In this document: in pieces, positions 32,561 to 41,508 of the stretch
How the letters are laid out: every line of letters starts with the position of its first letter
Position numbering within the stretch: position 1 is the first letter of the stretch
Assembly (NCBI RefSeq): GCF_018613835.1
Contig: NZ_JAGGPM010000037.1
Location: 1 to 47,933, forward strand
From: Arthrobacter sp. ISL-5
GTDB lineage: Bacteria > Actinomycetota > Actinomycetes > Actinomycetales > Micrococcaceae
Length of the DNA: 47,933 nt
Direction of reading: 5' to 3'
Notes under the pieces: model-generated
What the model saw: only the letters and a program-made list of their open reading frames with translations
Databases searched by the model: none
Told to the model about the DNA's origin: nothing
Made by a program: the position numbers and the translations under genes

Positions 32561-33508
32561 ATGGCACGGGAGCTGGTGCTCGAGGATGACTTCCTCCGCG
32601 CGGTCTGCTACCCCGAGCACGGATTTACTATCGGCTCGGTGACCGACAAGGGCCACAACGTCGAGTTGCTATGGACACCCTCGGGTTCGGTCTTCGAGCC
32701 ACTGACCACCAACCTTGGACCCGCCGGCCCGGCATCAAACGAGTTCTTTGACCGACACGTCCTGGCCGGCGGCTGGTTCGCTATGTTTCCCAACAGCGGG
32801 CCCGTAAGCTCTGACACCAGCCGATGGATGCACGGCGAAATCGCCCGCATCCCGTGGAATGTAGTGTCCGTTGCCGGTACGGAACTCGTTTGCAACGTGA
32901 AGACGCCTTCTTCAGGATTCCTCGTCACTCGAACGGTGAGCCTCAACAACGGCAAGATCACAGCGCACACCACTGCACTCAATGTGTCGGCGCACCCCAT
33001 CGCGGTCACCTTTGGAGAGCATCCTTGTTTCCGACGGGGTCTTTTTGCCGGCGGAAGGATCGATGCGCCCATGAACAGCCCGGGGATCAGCGGTTCCCAG
33101 GGTGACCCGGAACACTCACAGCTCGCCCCGGGGGAGACGTTCCTCTGGCCAGCTGCACATTCCAAAAGCGGTGGACAGCTGGACCTGGCAGAAATTCCGG
33201 AGGAACCTGACGGCCGTCACAACCACGCCGTTCTTGCCCCGACTGATGGACAGGTGGTCCTTACCTCCCCATCCGGTCCACGGGTGAAGGTCTCATGGAA
33301 TACCGCTCAGATGGAATACGTACTCCTTTGGCAGCACTACCAACCGCAAGGAAGCCCATGGAATGGAGACGTGCTGGCCATAGAACCGACATCGACACCT
33401 GCGAGAACATGGGAAGAATCCAAGGCCCAAGAGACCACCAATACGGTCCGCCCCGGCCAGTCTGCCGCGTTTGAATGCTGCCTTGAAATTCTCCGCGATC
33501 CAGACTGA
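32561..33508 (+). CDS. Aldose 1-epimerase-like (galactose mutarotase fold) protein
   Basis: 315 residues, all-beta. VTFGEHPCFRRGLF holds the conserved histidine region, and YVLLWQHYQPQGSPWNGDVL followed by AIEPTSTP matches the mutarotase end, where an acidic residue deprotonates the sugar. Another conserved histidine may be in DGRHNHAVL. It starts 2 bp after the stop of the dehydrogenase gene. It could anomerise the imported sugar before oxidation; related DUF4432-type proteins have unknown roles, so only the fold is firm. Confidence 0.82.
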   Translation: MARELVLEDDFLRAVCYPEHGFTIGSVTDKGHNVELLWTPSGSVFEPLTTNLGPAGPASNEFFDRHVLAGGWFAMFPNSGPVSSDTSRWMHGEIARIPWNVVSVAGTELVCNVKTPSSGFLVTRTVSLNNGKITAHTTALNVSAHPIAVTFGEHPCFRRGLFAGGRIDAPMNSPGISGSQGDPEHSQLAPGETFLWPAAHSKSGGQLDLAEIPEEPDGRHNHAVLAPTDGQVVLTSPSGPRVKVSWNTAQMEYVLLWQHYQPQGSPWNGDVLAIEPTSTPARTWEESKAQETTNTVRPGQSAAFECCLEILRDPD

Positions 33509-33800
33509 TCCTGTGTGTGCGCAGGTCCCGCTCGCGTTGAGCTGGAAGCGCGCCCGTACGCCTGGCCTACAGTTGCGCCGGCTAAGGGCAAGCGGCCTTC
33601 CGCTGAAGTCAGATTCCGCGGGAGCGGGAAAGAATGGCCGTTTGGCCAGCCGGGATCCTTCCGCGTACGTATTCCGGGCCCGGCTATCTCACCTTAAACT
33701 CTTATCCGCCTGATCCAGGCACCGACATCGACGTCGACAGACGATCCCCGTAACCCCCTCTTTGAGGAGCCGGGTTGCTCAACACCTTAGGAACGACAAA

Positions 33801-34961
33801 ATGAACTCCGAAGAAATTAATGGGGGTACCCGCCCTCTCGGTGTGGCAATGATCGGCTACGCGTTTATGGGCAAGGCCCACTCGAATGCGTGGCGGAACG
33901 TCGCCAGCTTTTTCGACGTCACGCCCTTTGAGCAGAAAGTCCTGGTGGGGAGGGACGCGGGCGAGGTCGCAGCTGCCGCGGCCGCATACGGGTGGGGGGA
34001 GTCCGCGACGGACTGGCGCACGGTGATCGTCCGGGACGACATCGACATCGTCGACATCTGCGCCCCCGGCTGGCTCCATGCCGAGATCGCCATCGCTGCC
34101 CTGGCGGCGGGTAAGCACGTCCTCGTGGAAAAGCCCCTGGCTAACACCCTGGCCGAAGCCGAAGCCATGACCGAAGCAGCACAGGCGGCGCGGGAACAGG
34201 GGGTGCAGTCGATGATCGGCTTCAACTACCGTCGCGTCCCCGCCCTCGCCCTCGCCCGGGAGCTCATCGCGGATGGCAGACTCGGTACTCTCCGGCATGT
34301 CAGGGCGTGCTATCTGCAGGACTGGCTTGCTGATGAGGCAGCACCAATGAGCTGGCGTCTGCGCGCCGAAACGGCGGGCACCGGCTCGCTGGGGGACATC
34401 GCATCCCACGCCATCGACCAGATCCAAAGCCTCACCGGACAAAGCGTTACAGAGGCTACCGGAGTACTTCGGACGTTCGTTACGCAGCGGCCGGGCCCGG
34501 ACGGCCCCGAAGAGGTCACGGTCGATGACGCGGTCTGGGCGACTTTGGGCCTTACCGGTGGCGTTGGGGCATCGGTGGAGGCGTCGCGCGTCGCGACGGG
34601 CAGGAAGAACAGCCTCCAAATCGAAATTTACGGCACTCTCGGAGCCCTGACCTTTGATCTGGAATGCATCAACGAGCTTCGCTTTCTCGATGCCACGTCC
34701 CTGGTTCGTGAGCAGGGATTCCGGAGGATCCTCGTCACTGAGCCCGAACATCCCTACCTGAGCGCCTGGTGGCCGCAGGGGCACGTTATTGGCTGGGAAC
34801 ATACGTTCACCCACCAGATCCGCGACTTCCTCACCGCAATCAGCGCGGGCACCGCCCCGTCACCATCCTTCGAAGAAGGCCTGCAAATTCAGTGCGTACT
34901 GGCCGCAGTGGAGGAATCCGCAAAAAACAGGAGCACCATCACTACCGTTCAGTCCGGATGA
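33801..34961 (+). CDS. Gfo/Idh/MocA-family oxidoreductase
   Basis: 386 residues from ATG 33801 (AGGAACGACAAA upstream). Rossmann start VAMIGYAFMGKAHSNAWRN, then the catalytic-lysine motif VEKPLANTLAEAEAM, the substrate region MIGFNYRRVPALALARELIA, and GSLGDIASHAIDQIQSLTG with the conserved Asp/His. This family oxidises hydroxyls of sugars and inositols with NAD(P). It is separated from the mutarotase-like gene by 292 bp without a recognisable gene, so it may have its own promoter. With importer, ROK regulator and hydroxyacid dehydrogenase it completes an apparent oxidative sugar-catabolic set lacking a kinase. Confidence 0.93.
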   Translation: MNSEEINGGTRPLGVAMIGYAFMGKAHSNAWRNVASFFDVTPFEQKVLVGRDAGEVAAAAAAYGWGESATDWRTVIVRDDIDIVDICAPGWLHAEIAIAALAAGKHVLVEKPLANTLAEAEAMTEAAQAAREQGVQSMIGFNYRRVPALALARELIADGRLGTLRHVRACYLQDWLADEAAPMSWRLRAETAGTGSLGDIASHAIDQIQSLTGQSVTEATGVLRTFVTQRPGPDGPEEVTVDDAVWATLGLTGGVGASVEASRVATGRKNSLQIEIYGTLGALTFDLECINELRFLDATSLVREQGFRRILVTEPEHPYLSAWWPQGHVIGWEHTFTHQIRDFLTAISAGTAPSPSFEEGLQIQCVLAAVEESAKNRSTITTVQSG

Positions 34962-35254
34962 ATCCAGCAGCCACGCAATGTTCAGCAGTGCGCCAAACCT
35001 GCCTGCCCGTCTCTTAGCCGAGTGCCGCCCGACCTTTGGAGTTCCCACCGCCTGGCCCTGAGACCCGGGACTCCACGGGTTTGCATGGTAGCGGACGCCC
35101 GGTCTGCACTGAGCGGAAGAATTCGTCTGGAGGGCTTCTGTGGTGCGGACTGAGGGTGTGTTCGTGCCGTAGCAGTCGTTCCAGAATGCGGTCGGTTGTT
35201 GCTTCGATGCTTCCCTGGTTTGTCACCGATCCCCCGGGTTCGTGCCGAGTCTGA

Positions 35255-35482
35255 CGACGCCGTCGCCACAGGTTACGCCGCGAAAGTCTCCATCCACCCG
35301 GCGCAAATGCCGGTCATCCGCGAGTCCTTCACCCCCGGTCCGGCCGAGGTGGAGCGGGCCCAACGGATGCTCACCGCAGCCCAACAGTCCGACCGCGGGG
35401 TGTTCACCTTTGAAGGAGCAATGGAGGACGAACCCGTCCTCCGGCACGCCCGCAAGACGCTCGCACGCGCCGGGCTCGCCTT
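35255..35482 (+). pseudogene. CitE/HpcH-type CoA-ester lyase, C-terminal fragment
   Basis: Reads DAVATGYAAKVSIHPAQMPV then IRESFTPGPAEVERAQRMLT, AAQQSDRGVFTFEGAMEDEP, VLRHARKTLARAG. This is the end of the citrate-lyase-beta/malyl-CoA-lyase family (IHPxQ and the aromatic G-x-M-x-D-x-P). The metal-binding and barrel part is missing. It lies between the carbohydrate locus and cluster 2, marking another broken joint. Confidence 0.8.
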
Positions 35483-35580
35483 CCACGTCCACCTCGGCCT
35501 AACTCTTAGCTGTACTCAGTCAGTGGGTTGGTTGTACCTGCTGCTGGCTGGTTGAAGTGCGGTGGCTCGTTGTGCGCTTG

Positions 35581-36456
35581 CTACCTTTCGAGCCTGATCT
35601 GATCCGGGACGCCCGCCGCCAGGCTCCCGAGCAGGCGCAGAGCATGGTCAGAGGCGGATCCTGGTTCGGCTGTGAATCCAACGAATTGGAGGCCCGGGTC
35701 GGTCATGAGCTGCATGGCCTCGTAGCCAAGGTCGAGGTCGCCCACGTCGGGGTGGTGGAAGAGCTTGTTGCCGGCGAGGTGAATCCGCACATCGTGGGCC
35801 TCCCAGAGCGCTGCGAACTCGCTGCTGCCGTTTGAGAGTTCCTCGATGAGGCTGCGGAGGGAGCGATCTGCGGGCACGCGCCCTGATTCAGCGCGGAGCA
35901 GGGCGACGATTTGTTCGGCCGAGTCGTTCCAGTGGCGGTAGGCGGTCTTGCCGCGGGGGTCCAGGAAGAGGAAACGGGCGAAGTTCACGGGCTCATGAGG
36001 CTGCACAAACATCTCAGAGAAGAGCGCACGCCCGAGCGTGTTGGTAGCAACGACGTCCATCCGCCCGTTCTGTACGATCGCGGGAAACGTCATGGCGTCC
36101 AGGAGCTGCCGGGTACCGGGCCGGATCTGCAGGGTGCGGGAAGCGGGCTTTCGTTGTGGCGTCCTCGATCCCTGGTTTGCGGCTCGGACGAGGTCGTACA
36201 AGTGGGCGTGCTCGGCATCGTCGAGCTTGAGCGCGCGGCTGATGCCATCGAGGATGGCGTCCGAGATACCGGATGCGTTGCCCCGTTCAAGGCGCACGTA
36301 GTACTCGACACTCATTCCGGCGAGCAGCGCGACTTCTTCGCGGCGGAGCCCCGGGACGCGGCGGCGGCCTCCGAAGTCGGGCAGTCCGGCGTCGGCGGGG
36401 GTCAGCCGCGACCGGCGCGTAATAAGGAACTCGCGGATGTTGGCGGCGGTGGTCAT
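35581..36456 (-). CDS. XRE-family regulator with MmyB-like ligand domain (cluster 2)
   Basis: 291 residues. HTH RVPGLRREEVALLAGMSVEY plus YVRLERGNA in the first ~75 residues, then the MmyB-like sensor (PAIVQNGRMDVVATNTLGRA; FARFLFLDPRGKTAYRHWND; LAGNKLFHHPDVGDLDLGYE). ATG 36454-36456. Divergent from SDR A', with a 154-bp shared control region. Paralog of the cluster 1 regulator, which instead precedes and overlaps its SDR on the same strand. Likely represses or activates the cluster in response to a hydrophobic or electrophilic ligand; the ligand is not known. Confidence 0.9.
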   Translation of the reverse strand: MTTAANIREFLITRRSRLTPADAGLPDFGGRRRVPGLRREEVALLAGMSVEYYVRLERGNASGISDAILDGISRALKLDDAEHAHLYDLVRAANQGSRTPQRKPASRTLQIRPGTRQLLDAMTFPAIVQNGRMDVVATNTLGRALFSEMFVQPHEPVNFARFLFLDPRGKTAYRHWNDSAEQIVALLRAESGRVPADRSLRSLIEELSNGSSEFAALWEAHDVRIHLAGNKLFHHPDVGDLDLGYEAMQLMTDPGLQFVGFTAEPGSASDHALRLLGSLAAGVPDQIRLER

Positions 36457-36493
36457 GCTTCAAATCTACGTCAGGAACCAACCCTGAGGGGGG

Positions 36494-36519
36494 CCCGCTT
36501 ATTAACCCTATAGAGCGGG
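36494..36519. promoter_or_regulatory. Inverted-repeat promoter/operator candidate between XRE regulator 2 and SDR A'
   Basis: CCCGCT-N14-AGCGGG with an AT-rich centre (TATTAACCCTATAG) holding -10-like hexamers readable in both directions (TATAGA on plus, TTAATA on minus). It sits 38 bp before the regulator start. A dimeric regulator bound here would cover both promoters. Confidence 0.42.
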
Positions 36520-36610
36520 TCTGCCTCCGGCCCGCGGGTTCTCCTTTACTGGAAATGACACGTCAACGGACAGGCACAAGCCGATCCGCACAACAGGAGG
36601 ACACACAGTC

Positions 36611-37453
36611 ATGGCAGAAAAGAACGTTTGGTTCATCACCGGAGCAAGCCGCGGGATGGGCATCGACATCGCCCAGGCCGCCCTCGCCGCCGGGCACTCC
36701 GTCGTCGCCACCGGCCGCGACGCGTCACGGGTCGCGAGAGCAATCGGAGAGCATAAGAACCTGCTCAGTGTCGGGCTCGACGTCACCGACGCAGCCGCGG
36801 CAGAAGCCGCCGTCACGACCGCGGTCGAGCGCTTCGGCCGCATTGACGTTCTCGTCAACAATGCGGGCAACTTCTACGCCGGCTTCTTTGAGACGGTCAG
36901 CCCCGAACAGTTCCGGGCGCAGATGGAGACGAACTTCTTCGGGCCCTTGAACGTGACCCGCGCCGTCCTGCCGGTCATGCGCGGCCAGCGCTCAGGCCAG
37001 ATCCTCACGGTGACTTCGACCGCGGGCTTTGTCGGCGGTTCGTTCTCCTCGGCCTACGCAGCGTCGAAGTTCGCCCTCGAAGGCTGGATGGAGTCGCTGA
37101 GCGTGGAGGTTGCGCCGTTCGGCATTGAAGCGATGGCCGTCGAGCCCGGTTTCTTCCGTACCGAGCTGCTGGTCGAGGGCTCGTCGACGATCTGGCCGGA
37201 ATTGAAGATCGAGGACTACGCCGAGGAAACAGCTTCCACCATCGCGTTCTGGAAGAGCATGAACGGCCAGCAGGGCGGTGACCCGGCGAAACTGGCCGCG
37301 GCACTCGTCACTCTCTCCGACGGCGGCAGTCTGCCCGCACGTTTCGTCGCGGGTGCCGACGCCATGGACGCCATCGAGCAGAAGCAAGCCGCAGTCCAGC
37401 AACAAATCGAAGCGAACCGCGAGCTCTCCGCGTCACTGACCTTCGACGCCTAA
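36611..37453 (+). CDS. Short-chain dehydrogenase A' (cluster 2)
   Basis: 280 residues. TGASRGMG cofactor loop, DVTD, NNAGN, TSTAG with the catalytic Ser region, YAASKFALEGW with Tyr and Lys, EPGFFRTELL. Same subgroup as SDR A of cluster 1, including MNGQQGGDPAKLAAALVTLS, but diverged along its length. First enzyme gene downstream of the divergent regulator; start ATG 36611 after CAGGAGGACACACAGTC. Intact. Confidence 0.93.
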   Translation: MAEKNVWFITGASRGMGIDIAQAALAAGHSVVATGRDASRVARAIGEHKNLLSVGLDVTDAAAAEAAVTTAVERFGRIDVLVNNAGNFYAGFFETVSPEQFRAQMETNFFGPLNVTRAVLPVMRGQRSGQILTVTSTAGFVGGSFSSAYAASKFALEGWMESLSVEVAPFGIEAMAVEPGFFRTELLVEGSSTIWPELKIEDYAEETASTIAFWKSMNGQQGGDPAKLAAALVTLSDGGSLPARFVAGADAMDAIEQKQAAVQQQIEANRELSASLTFDA

Positions 37454-37533
37454 CCGGGCACATAACCTTCCGCGCTCATTGACGGGGCGCATGCACCAGT
37501 AATTTCTATCTTTCTCCAATTAAGGAAAATCCC

Positions 37534-38616
37534 TTGCCACATCTGACCGATCCGTTGACTCTCGCCACCGGTTCCGTGCTCGAGAACCGCTTCGCTCTCG
37601 CCCCACTCACAAACCAGCAGAGCAACGAAGACGGCACAGCGTCCGAGCACGATCTGCACTGGTTTGAGCAACTCGCCTCTGGCGGGTACTCGATGCTCAC
37701 CACCGCCGCTGCCAACGTGCAGTCCAACGGCAAGTCGTTCACCGGCCAGCTTGGTATCCACGACGACCGCCACATCCCCGGCCTCTCAGCCATGGCAGAA
37801 ATCGCGCACCGCCACGGAGCACTCGCATCGGTCCAGCTGCACCACGGGGGCGCGTTTGCGCGTCAGGACCTGATCGGATCCGAGCCGCTCGTTGGGCCCT
37901 CCGATGACGAGAGCTCTGGTGCCCGGGCGCTGACCCTTCTCGAAGTCGAACAGCTCCACGACGATTTCATCGCAGCAGCCGCGCGAGCCCAACGGGCCGG
38001 CTTCGACGGCATCGAACTTCACGGAGCCTTCGGCTTCATCCTGTCGGCGTTCCTGTCCCCGGAGACTAATCGCCGCACCGATCACTACGGCGGAAACCCC
38101 AGCGGACGCTCACGCCTGCTCGAGGAGATCATCCAGGGAATCAGGGCGACCTGCGGCCCTGACTTCCACATCGGACTGCGGCTCGCACTCAGCGGCCAGG
38201 ACCCTCACCTGCCCGAACTTCGGGACATGGTCGCCGTCTTCCTGGAACGCGGCCTGGTCGACTACCTCGATCTGGTCGTTCGCAGCCTCGACACCCGGGT
38301 TGAGGTCGGCCTCCACACCGGCGAAGTGCTCGTCGATCTCTTCACAGATCTCCCCAGAGGAACAACCCGGGTGGGAGTCTCTGGCGACGTCATGAGCGCC
38401 GTGGGCGCCCAACGCGCCCTCGATCAAGGAAGCGATTTCGTCTTTGTGGCCAGCGGAGCTGTCGTACACCACGACTTCCCACAGCGGGCCCTGGCGGACC
38501 AGGCCTATGAAACCCCCCGCCCACCGCTCCCGGCTTCGTTCTTCCGCGACCAGGGACGAAGCCCCGCCTTCATCGAATACCTCGAAGGATCCCTGGGCTT
38601 CGTCGCGACGCGTTAG
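37534..38616 (+). CDS. Old-yellow-enzyme-type NADH:flavin oxidoreductase (cluster 2)
   Basis: 360 residues from TTG 37534, supported by AAGGAAAAT upstream and by the family start (LTDPLTLATGSVLENRFALA, PLTN). The FMN barrel motifs are present: SVQLHHGGAFAR, GFDGIELHGAFGFILSAFLS, PETNRRTDHYGG, and the phosphate region RVGVSGDVMSAVGAQRALDQ. Where many OYEs have HGAHGY, this one has HGAFGF, so one of the two substrate-carbonyl-binding residues is Phe. It may reduce activated C=C bonds or have shifted substrate use. It shares its neighbourhood with carbonyl reductases. Confidence 0.9.
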   Translation: MPHLTDPLTLATGSVLENRFALAPLTNQQSNEDGTASEHDLHWFEQLASGGYSMLTTAAANVQSNGKSFTGQLGIHDDRHIPGLSAMAEIAHRHGALASVQLHHGGAFARQDLIGSEPLVGPSDDESSGARALTLLEVEQLHDDFIAAAARAQRAGFDGIELHGAFGFILSAFLSPETNRRTDHYGGNPSGRSRLLEEIIQGIRATCGPDFHIGLRLALSGQDPHLPELRDMVAVFLERGLVDYLDLVVRSLDTRVEVGLHTGEVLVDLFTDLPRGTTRVGVSGDVMSAVGAQRALDQGSDFVFVASGAVVHHDFPQRALADQAYETPRPPLPASFFRDQGRSPAFIEYLEGSLGFVATR

Positions 38617-38683
38617 CCGGCGCCGGAGCAGGCCGACGCGGGGAGCGTCAGATCCGGCCCTGTGCCAAGAAACCGGTCCCTGG

Positions 38684-38749
38684 CGGTGACCCGCCTTCGC
38701 CGATCCTCCAAGGCCCGCGCTGTGGGCCATTCCCACGTCCCAAACCTGA
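38684..38749 (+). pseudogene. 3' remnant of short-chain dehydrogenase B (cluster 2)
   Basis: GGTGACCCGCC...GCTGTGGGCCAT, CCCACGTCCCA and CCTGAGAAC match, with small indels, the last ~22 codons and stop of SDR B at 24637-24704, followed by the same ACCGAAAGG leader of the aldo/keto reductase. The rest of the gene is absent: the OYE gene ends 68 bp upstream. This shows that cluster 2 once had SDR B at the same position. Confidence 0.78.
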
Positions 38750-38774
38750 GAACCTTACCGAAAGGAAACACAAC

Positions 38775-39755
38775 ATGAAGAACTCACGCCTTGGAGGCCT
38801 GGAAGTCTCCCGCATCGGACTTGGTGCCATGACCATGGCCGGCACTTACACCAGCGAAGGTGCCCTGGATAACACCGAATCGATCCGCACCATCCACCGC
38901 GCCCTCGAGCTCGGCGTCACTCACATCGACACTGCTGAGATTTACGGGCCGTTCCTCAGCGAGGAAATCGTCGGCCAGGCAATCAGGGGACGCCGCGACC
39001 AGGTCAAGATCGCAACGAAATTCGGGCTCGTCTCCCACAAGGGCGGCGGTCCCGGCGTGATCGACAGCAGTGCGGCGAACGTGAAGGCTGCCGTGGAGGG
39101 ATCCCTGCAGCGCCTGGGCACCGACCACATCGACCTGTACTACCAGCACCGGGTTGACCGGAACACCCCCATCGAGGAAACCGCCGGAGCCGTTGCGGAC
39201 CTGATCGCCGAGGGTAAGGTGCTGCACTTCGGCCTGTCCGAGGCCTCCCCGGCCACGATCCGCCGCGCACACGCCGTGCAGCCCGTGACCGCGCTGCAGA
39301 CCGAGTACTCCCTCTGGACCCGCGACGTCGAAGACGAGATCCTGCCGCTGCTGCGTGAACTTGGCATCGGCTTCGTCCCCTACTCCCCGCTCGGACATGG
39401 CTTGCTCACCGGGCAGATCCGCACGGTGGAGGACTTCGCCGATGATGACTGGCGGAAAACCAACCCGCGCTTCACGGGTGAAAACTTCGTCCGGAACCTG
39501 CACATCGTCGACGAAGTCCAGAGCATCGGCGCGGAGATTGGTGCCACCCCAGCCCAGACCGCGCTGGCCTGGTTGCTGACCCGCGGTAACGACATCGCCC
39601 CGATTCCCGGCACACGCCGTGTGTCACGGGTGGAGGAAAACACAGCAGCCGATTCCATCGAACTCACCACCGACCAGCTCGAACGCCTCAACTCGCTCCA
39701 GCCCGCGGCAGGGGCACGGCACGACGACGCCAACATGGTTTCCATCGATCGCTGA
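38775..39755 (+). CDS. Aldo/keto reductase 1' (cluster 2)
   Basis: 326 residues, the same length as and nearly identical to the protein at 24729-25709. Catalytic Asp/Tyr (DTAEIYGP), Lys (KIATKFGL) and His (YYQHRVD) are conserved, as is PIPGTRRVSRVEEN. Ribosome-binding site GAAAGGAAACACAAC. Expected NADPH-dependent carbonyl reductase. The two copies lie in direct orientation 14 kb apart and offer a long tract for homologous recombination. Confidence 0.94.
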   Translation: MKNSRLGGLEVSRIGLGAMTMAGTYTSEGALDNTESIRTIHRALELGVTHIDTAEIYGPFLSEEIVGQAIRGRRDQVKIATKFGLVSHKGGGPGVIDSSAANVKAAVEGSLQRLGTDHIDLYYQHRVDRNTPIEETAGAVADLIAEGKVLHFGLSEASPATIRRAHAVQPVTALQTEYSLWTRDVEDEILPLLRELGIGFVPYSPLGHGLLTGQIRTVEDFADDDWRKTNPRFTGENFVRNLHIVDEVQSIGAEIGATPAQTALAWLLTRGNDIAPIPGTRRVSRVEENTAADSIELTTDQLERLNSLQPAAGARHDDANMVSIDR

Positions 39756-39808
39756 TCCTCAACCCACCGGCGACCCTCCACTGACCCTCCACTGATTTTC
39801 GCTCCCGA

Positions 39809-40878
39809 TTGGAGTATTCCGACATGAAGTACCGCACCCTTGCCGGCACCGGCATCAGCGTCTCGAACCTTTCCTTGGGCACCATGGGCTTCGGCAGCGA
39901 GACAGCCGAAAGCGACGCGTTCGTGATTCTGGACCGGTTCATTGAAGCCGGCGGCAACCTGGTCGACACCGCCAACGTCTACGGAGTAGGCGCCGCCGAG
40001 GAAGTCCTGGGGCGCTGGTTCGCAAGCCGCCCTGCGGAGGTCACCGACCGGGTTGTCCTGGCGACGAAGGCCCGCTTCGGAACAGGGCCGGACACCAACG
40101 AAGCCGGCTCATCCCGCCGGAACCTGAGCCGGGCACTGGACGCCTCACTACGCAGGCTCGGCCGCGAGAACGTCGACCTGTACCAACTGCACGGATGGGA
40201 CCCCCTGACACCTATCGAGGAAACTCTGGGCTTCCTCAACGAAGCCGTGAGTGCCGGCAAGATCCATTACATCGGTCTGTCCAACTTCACCGGCTGGCAG
40301 ATGCAACTCACGCTCGACACCGCCAAGGCCATGGGCCTGCAGGTGCCAGTCACCCTGCAACCGCAGTACAGCCTCGTCTCACGCGAGATCGAGTTCGAGA
40401 TCGTCCCTCGGCCCTTCACAACAACATCGGTCTGCTGCCGTGGTCCCCGCTCGCTGGCGGATTCCTCAGCGGTAAGTACATCAAGGACGAGAAGGCTGGA
40501 AGCGACACCCGGGCCGGGTCCGGTAACCCGATGAACGACTACATCTTCGGGGATCTCGCCGCGAAGGACCAGAACTGGGACACCCTTGACGTCGTCCGGG
40601 ACATTGCCGAGTCCACGGGAGCGACCCCTGCCCAGGTAGCACTGAGCTGGGTCGCGAACCGTCCCGGCGTTGTAGCCCCCATCATGGGAGCGAGGACCCT
40701 GGACCAGCTCGAGCAGAACCTCACGGCAGGGGATCTTGTATTGGATGCCGAAGCCACCACACGCCTCGATGAGGTCGGCGCCCCCACAACGAATGACTAC
40801 CCCTACGGGCCCTTCGGTGAGAAGCAACGCGGACGCTATGTCCACTCCAGCGACCAGGCCATCAGCGAACTCTTCTAA
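39809..40878 (+). pseudogene. Aldo/keto reductase 2' with a single-base frameshift (cluster 2)
   Basis: The first frame reads MKYRTLAGTGISVSNLSLGT with tetrad residues in VDTANVYG, VLATKARFG and YQLHGWD, up to REIEFEIVP. Near 40411 CCTCGGCCC has lost a base (CCTGCGGCCC expected). The next frame continues ALHNNIGLLPWSPLAGGFLS, GATPAQVALSWVANRPGVVA, and ends SSDQAISELF at 40878. One inserted base restores a ~356-residue aldo/keto reductase of the PF00248 type. Cluster 1 retains only its 3' end. Either recently inactivated or a sequencing indel. Confidence 0.85.
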
Positions 40879-40920
40879 CCCCCGTCGGCGCCCCTGCCAT
40901 ACCTGAAAGGACACAACGAA

Positions 40921-41292
40921 ATGACTGACTGGTCCACTGAGCAGCTCGCGGCCATCGAAGGCAACGCCGACCTGTTCGTCTCCCCGTACCGGGAGGACGG
41001 CACTACCTACGGCACCCCGACCCAGACCTGGGCCCTTGTCATTGACGGCCGAGTCTACGTACGGGCAGCTAGCGGGGAATCCTCCCGCTGGTACCAGGCG
41101 GCAGTCACTCAGAGGGCCGGCCGCGTCCGTGTCGGAGGAGCCTACTGGGAGGTGACTTTCGAACCGGCCGGAACGGATGACGAAGCAGCTATCGACGCCG
41201 CCTATGAAGCCAAATACCCGGGCAGCACGGCGGTGCCGATTATGCAGGGCGAGGGCCCGAAAACCGCCTCCGTTCGTATCTCGCCACGGTGA
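40921..41292 (+). CDS. DUF2255 family protein (cluster 2)
   Basis: 123 residues, near-copy of 25986-26357: YGTPTQTWALVIDGRVYVRA, SSRWYQAAVTQRAGRVRV, TFEPAGTDDEAAIDAAYEAK, TASVRISPR. ATG 40921 with GAAAGGACACAACGAA upstream. The substitutions between copies are mostly conservative, which suggests that both are under selection. Role unknown; it consistently follows the aldo/keto reductase 2 position and precedes the exporter. Confidence 0.9.
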   Translation: MTDWSTEQLAAIEGNADLFVSPYREDGTTYGTPTQTWALVIDGRVYVRAASGESSRWYQAAVTQRAGRVRVGGAYWEVTFEPAGTDDEAAIDAAYEAKYPGSTAVPIMQGEGPKTASVRISPR

Positions 41293-41417
41293 GAGCCACT
41301 GCGGCCGCACCCGTTGGAGGGCGCATCGCCTGGGAATTTCCAGCACGCCGGCGCAACCATCCACACAGGCACCAAACGCGGGCTGACAGCTAACCAACAA
41401 CGATAGCCAGCACAAAT

Positions 41418-41452
41418 AGAAGGGGCGCGGATGCCCTATCCGCGCCCCTTCT
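41418..41452. terminator. Perfect 15-bp hairpin between DUF2255 gene and MFS gene
   Basis: AGAAGGGGCGCGGAT, loop GCCCT, ATCCGCGCCCCTTCT. It ends 56 bp before the MFS start. It can act as a terminator for the reductase/DUF2255 transcript or as an attenuator for the exporter. Confidence 0.72.
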
Positions 41453-41508
41453 GCGTCCCCTTCCGGACTGCCCGCCGCCCATTCTTCTCCCAAGGAAACA
41501 GGAAGACC

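Noticed and set aside
38784..39503. Minus-strand frame opposite aldo/keto reductase 1'
   Set aside because: A matching shadow exists opposite the cluster 1 copy, as expected from duplicated coding sequence; no start signal.
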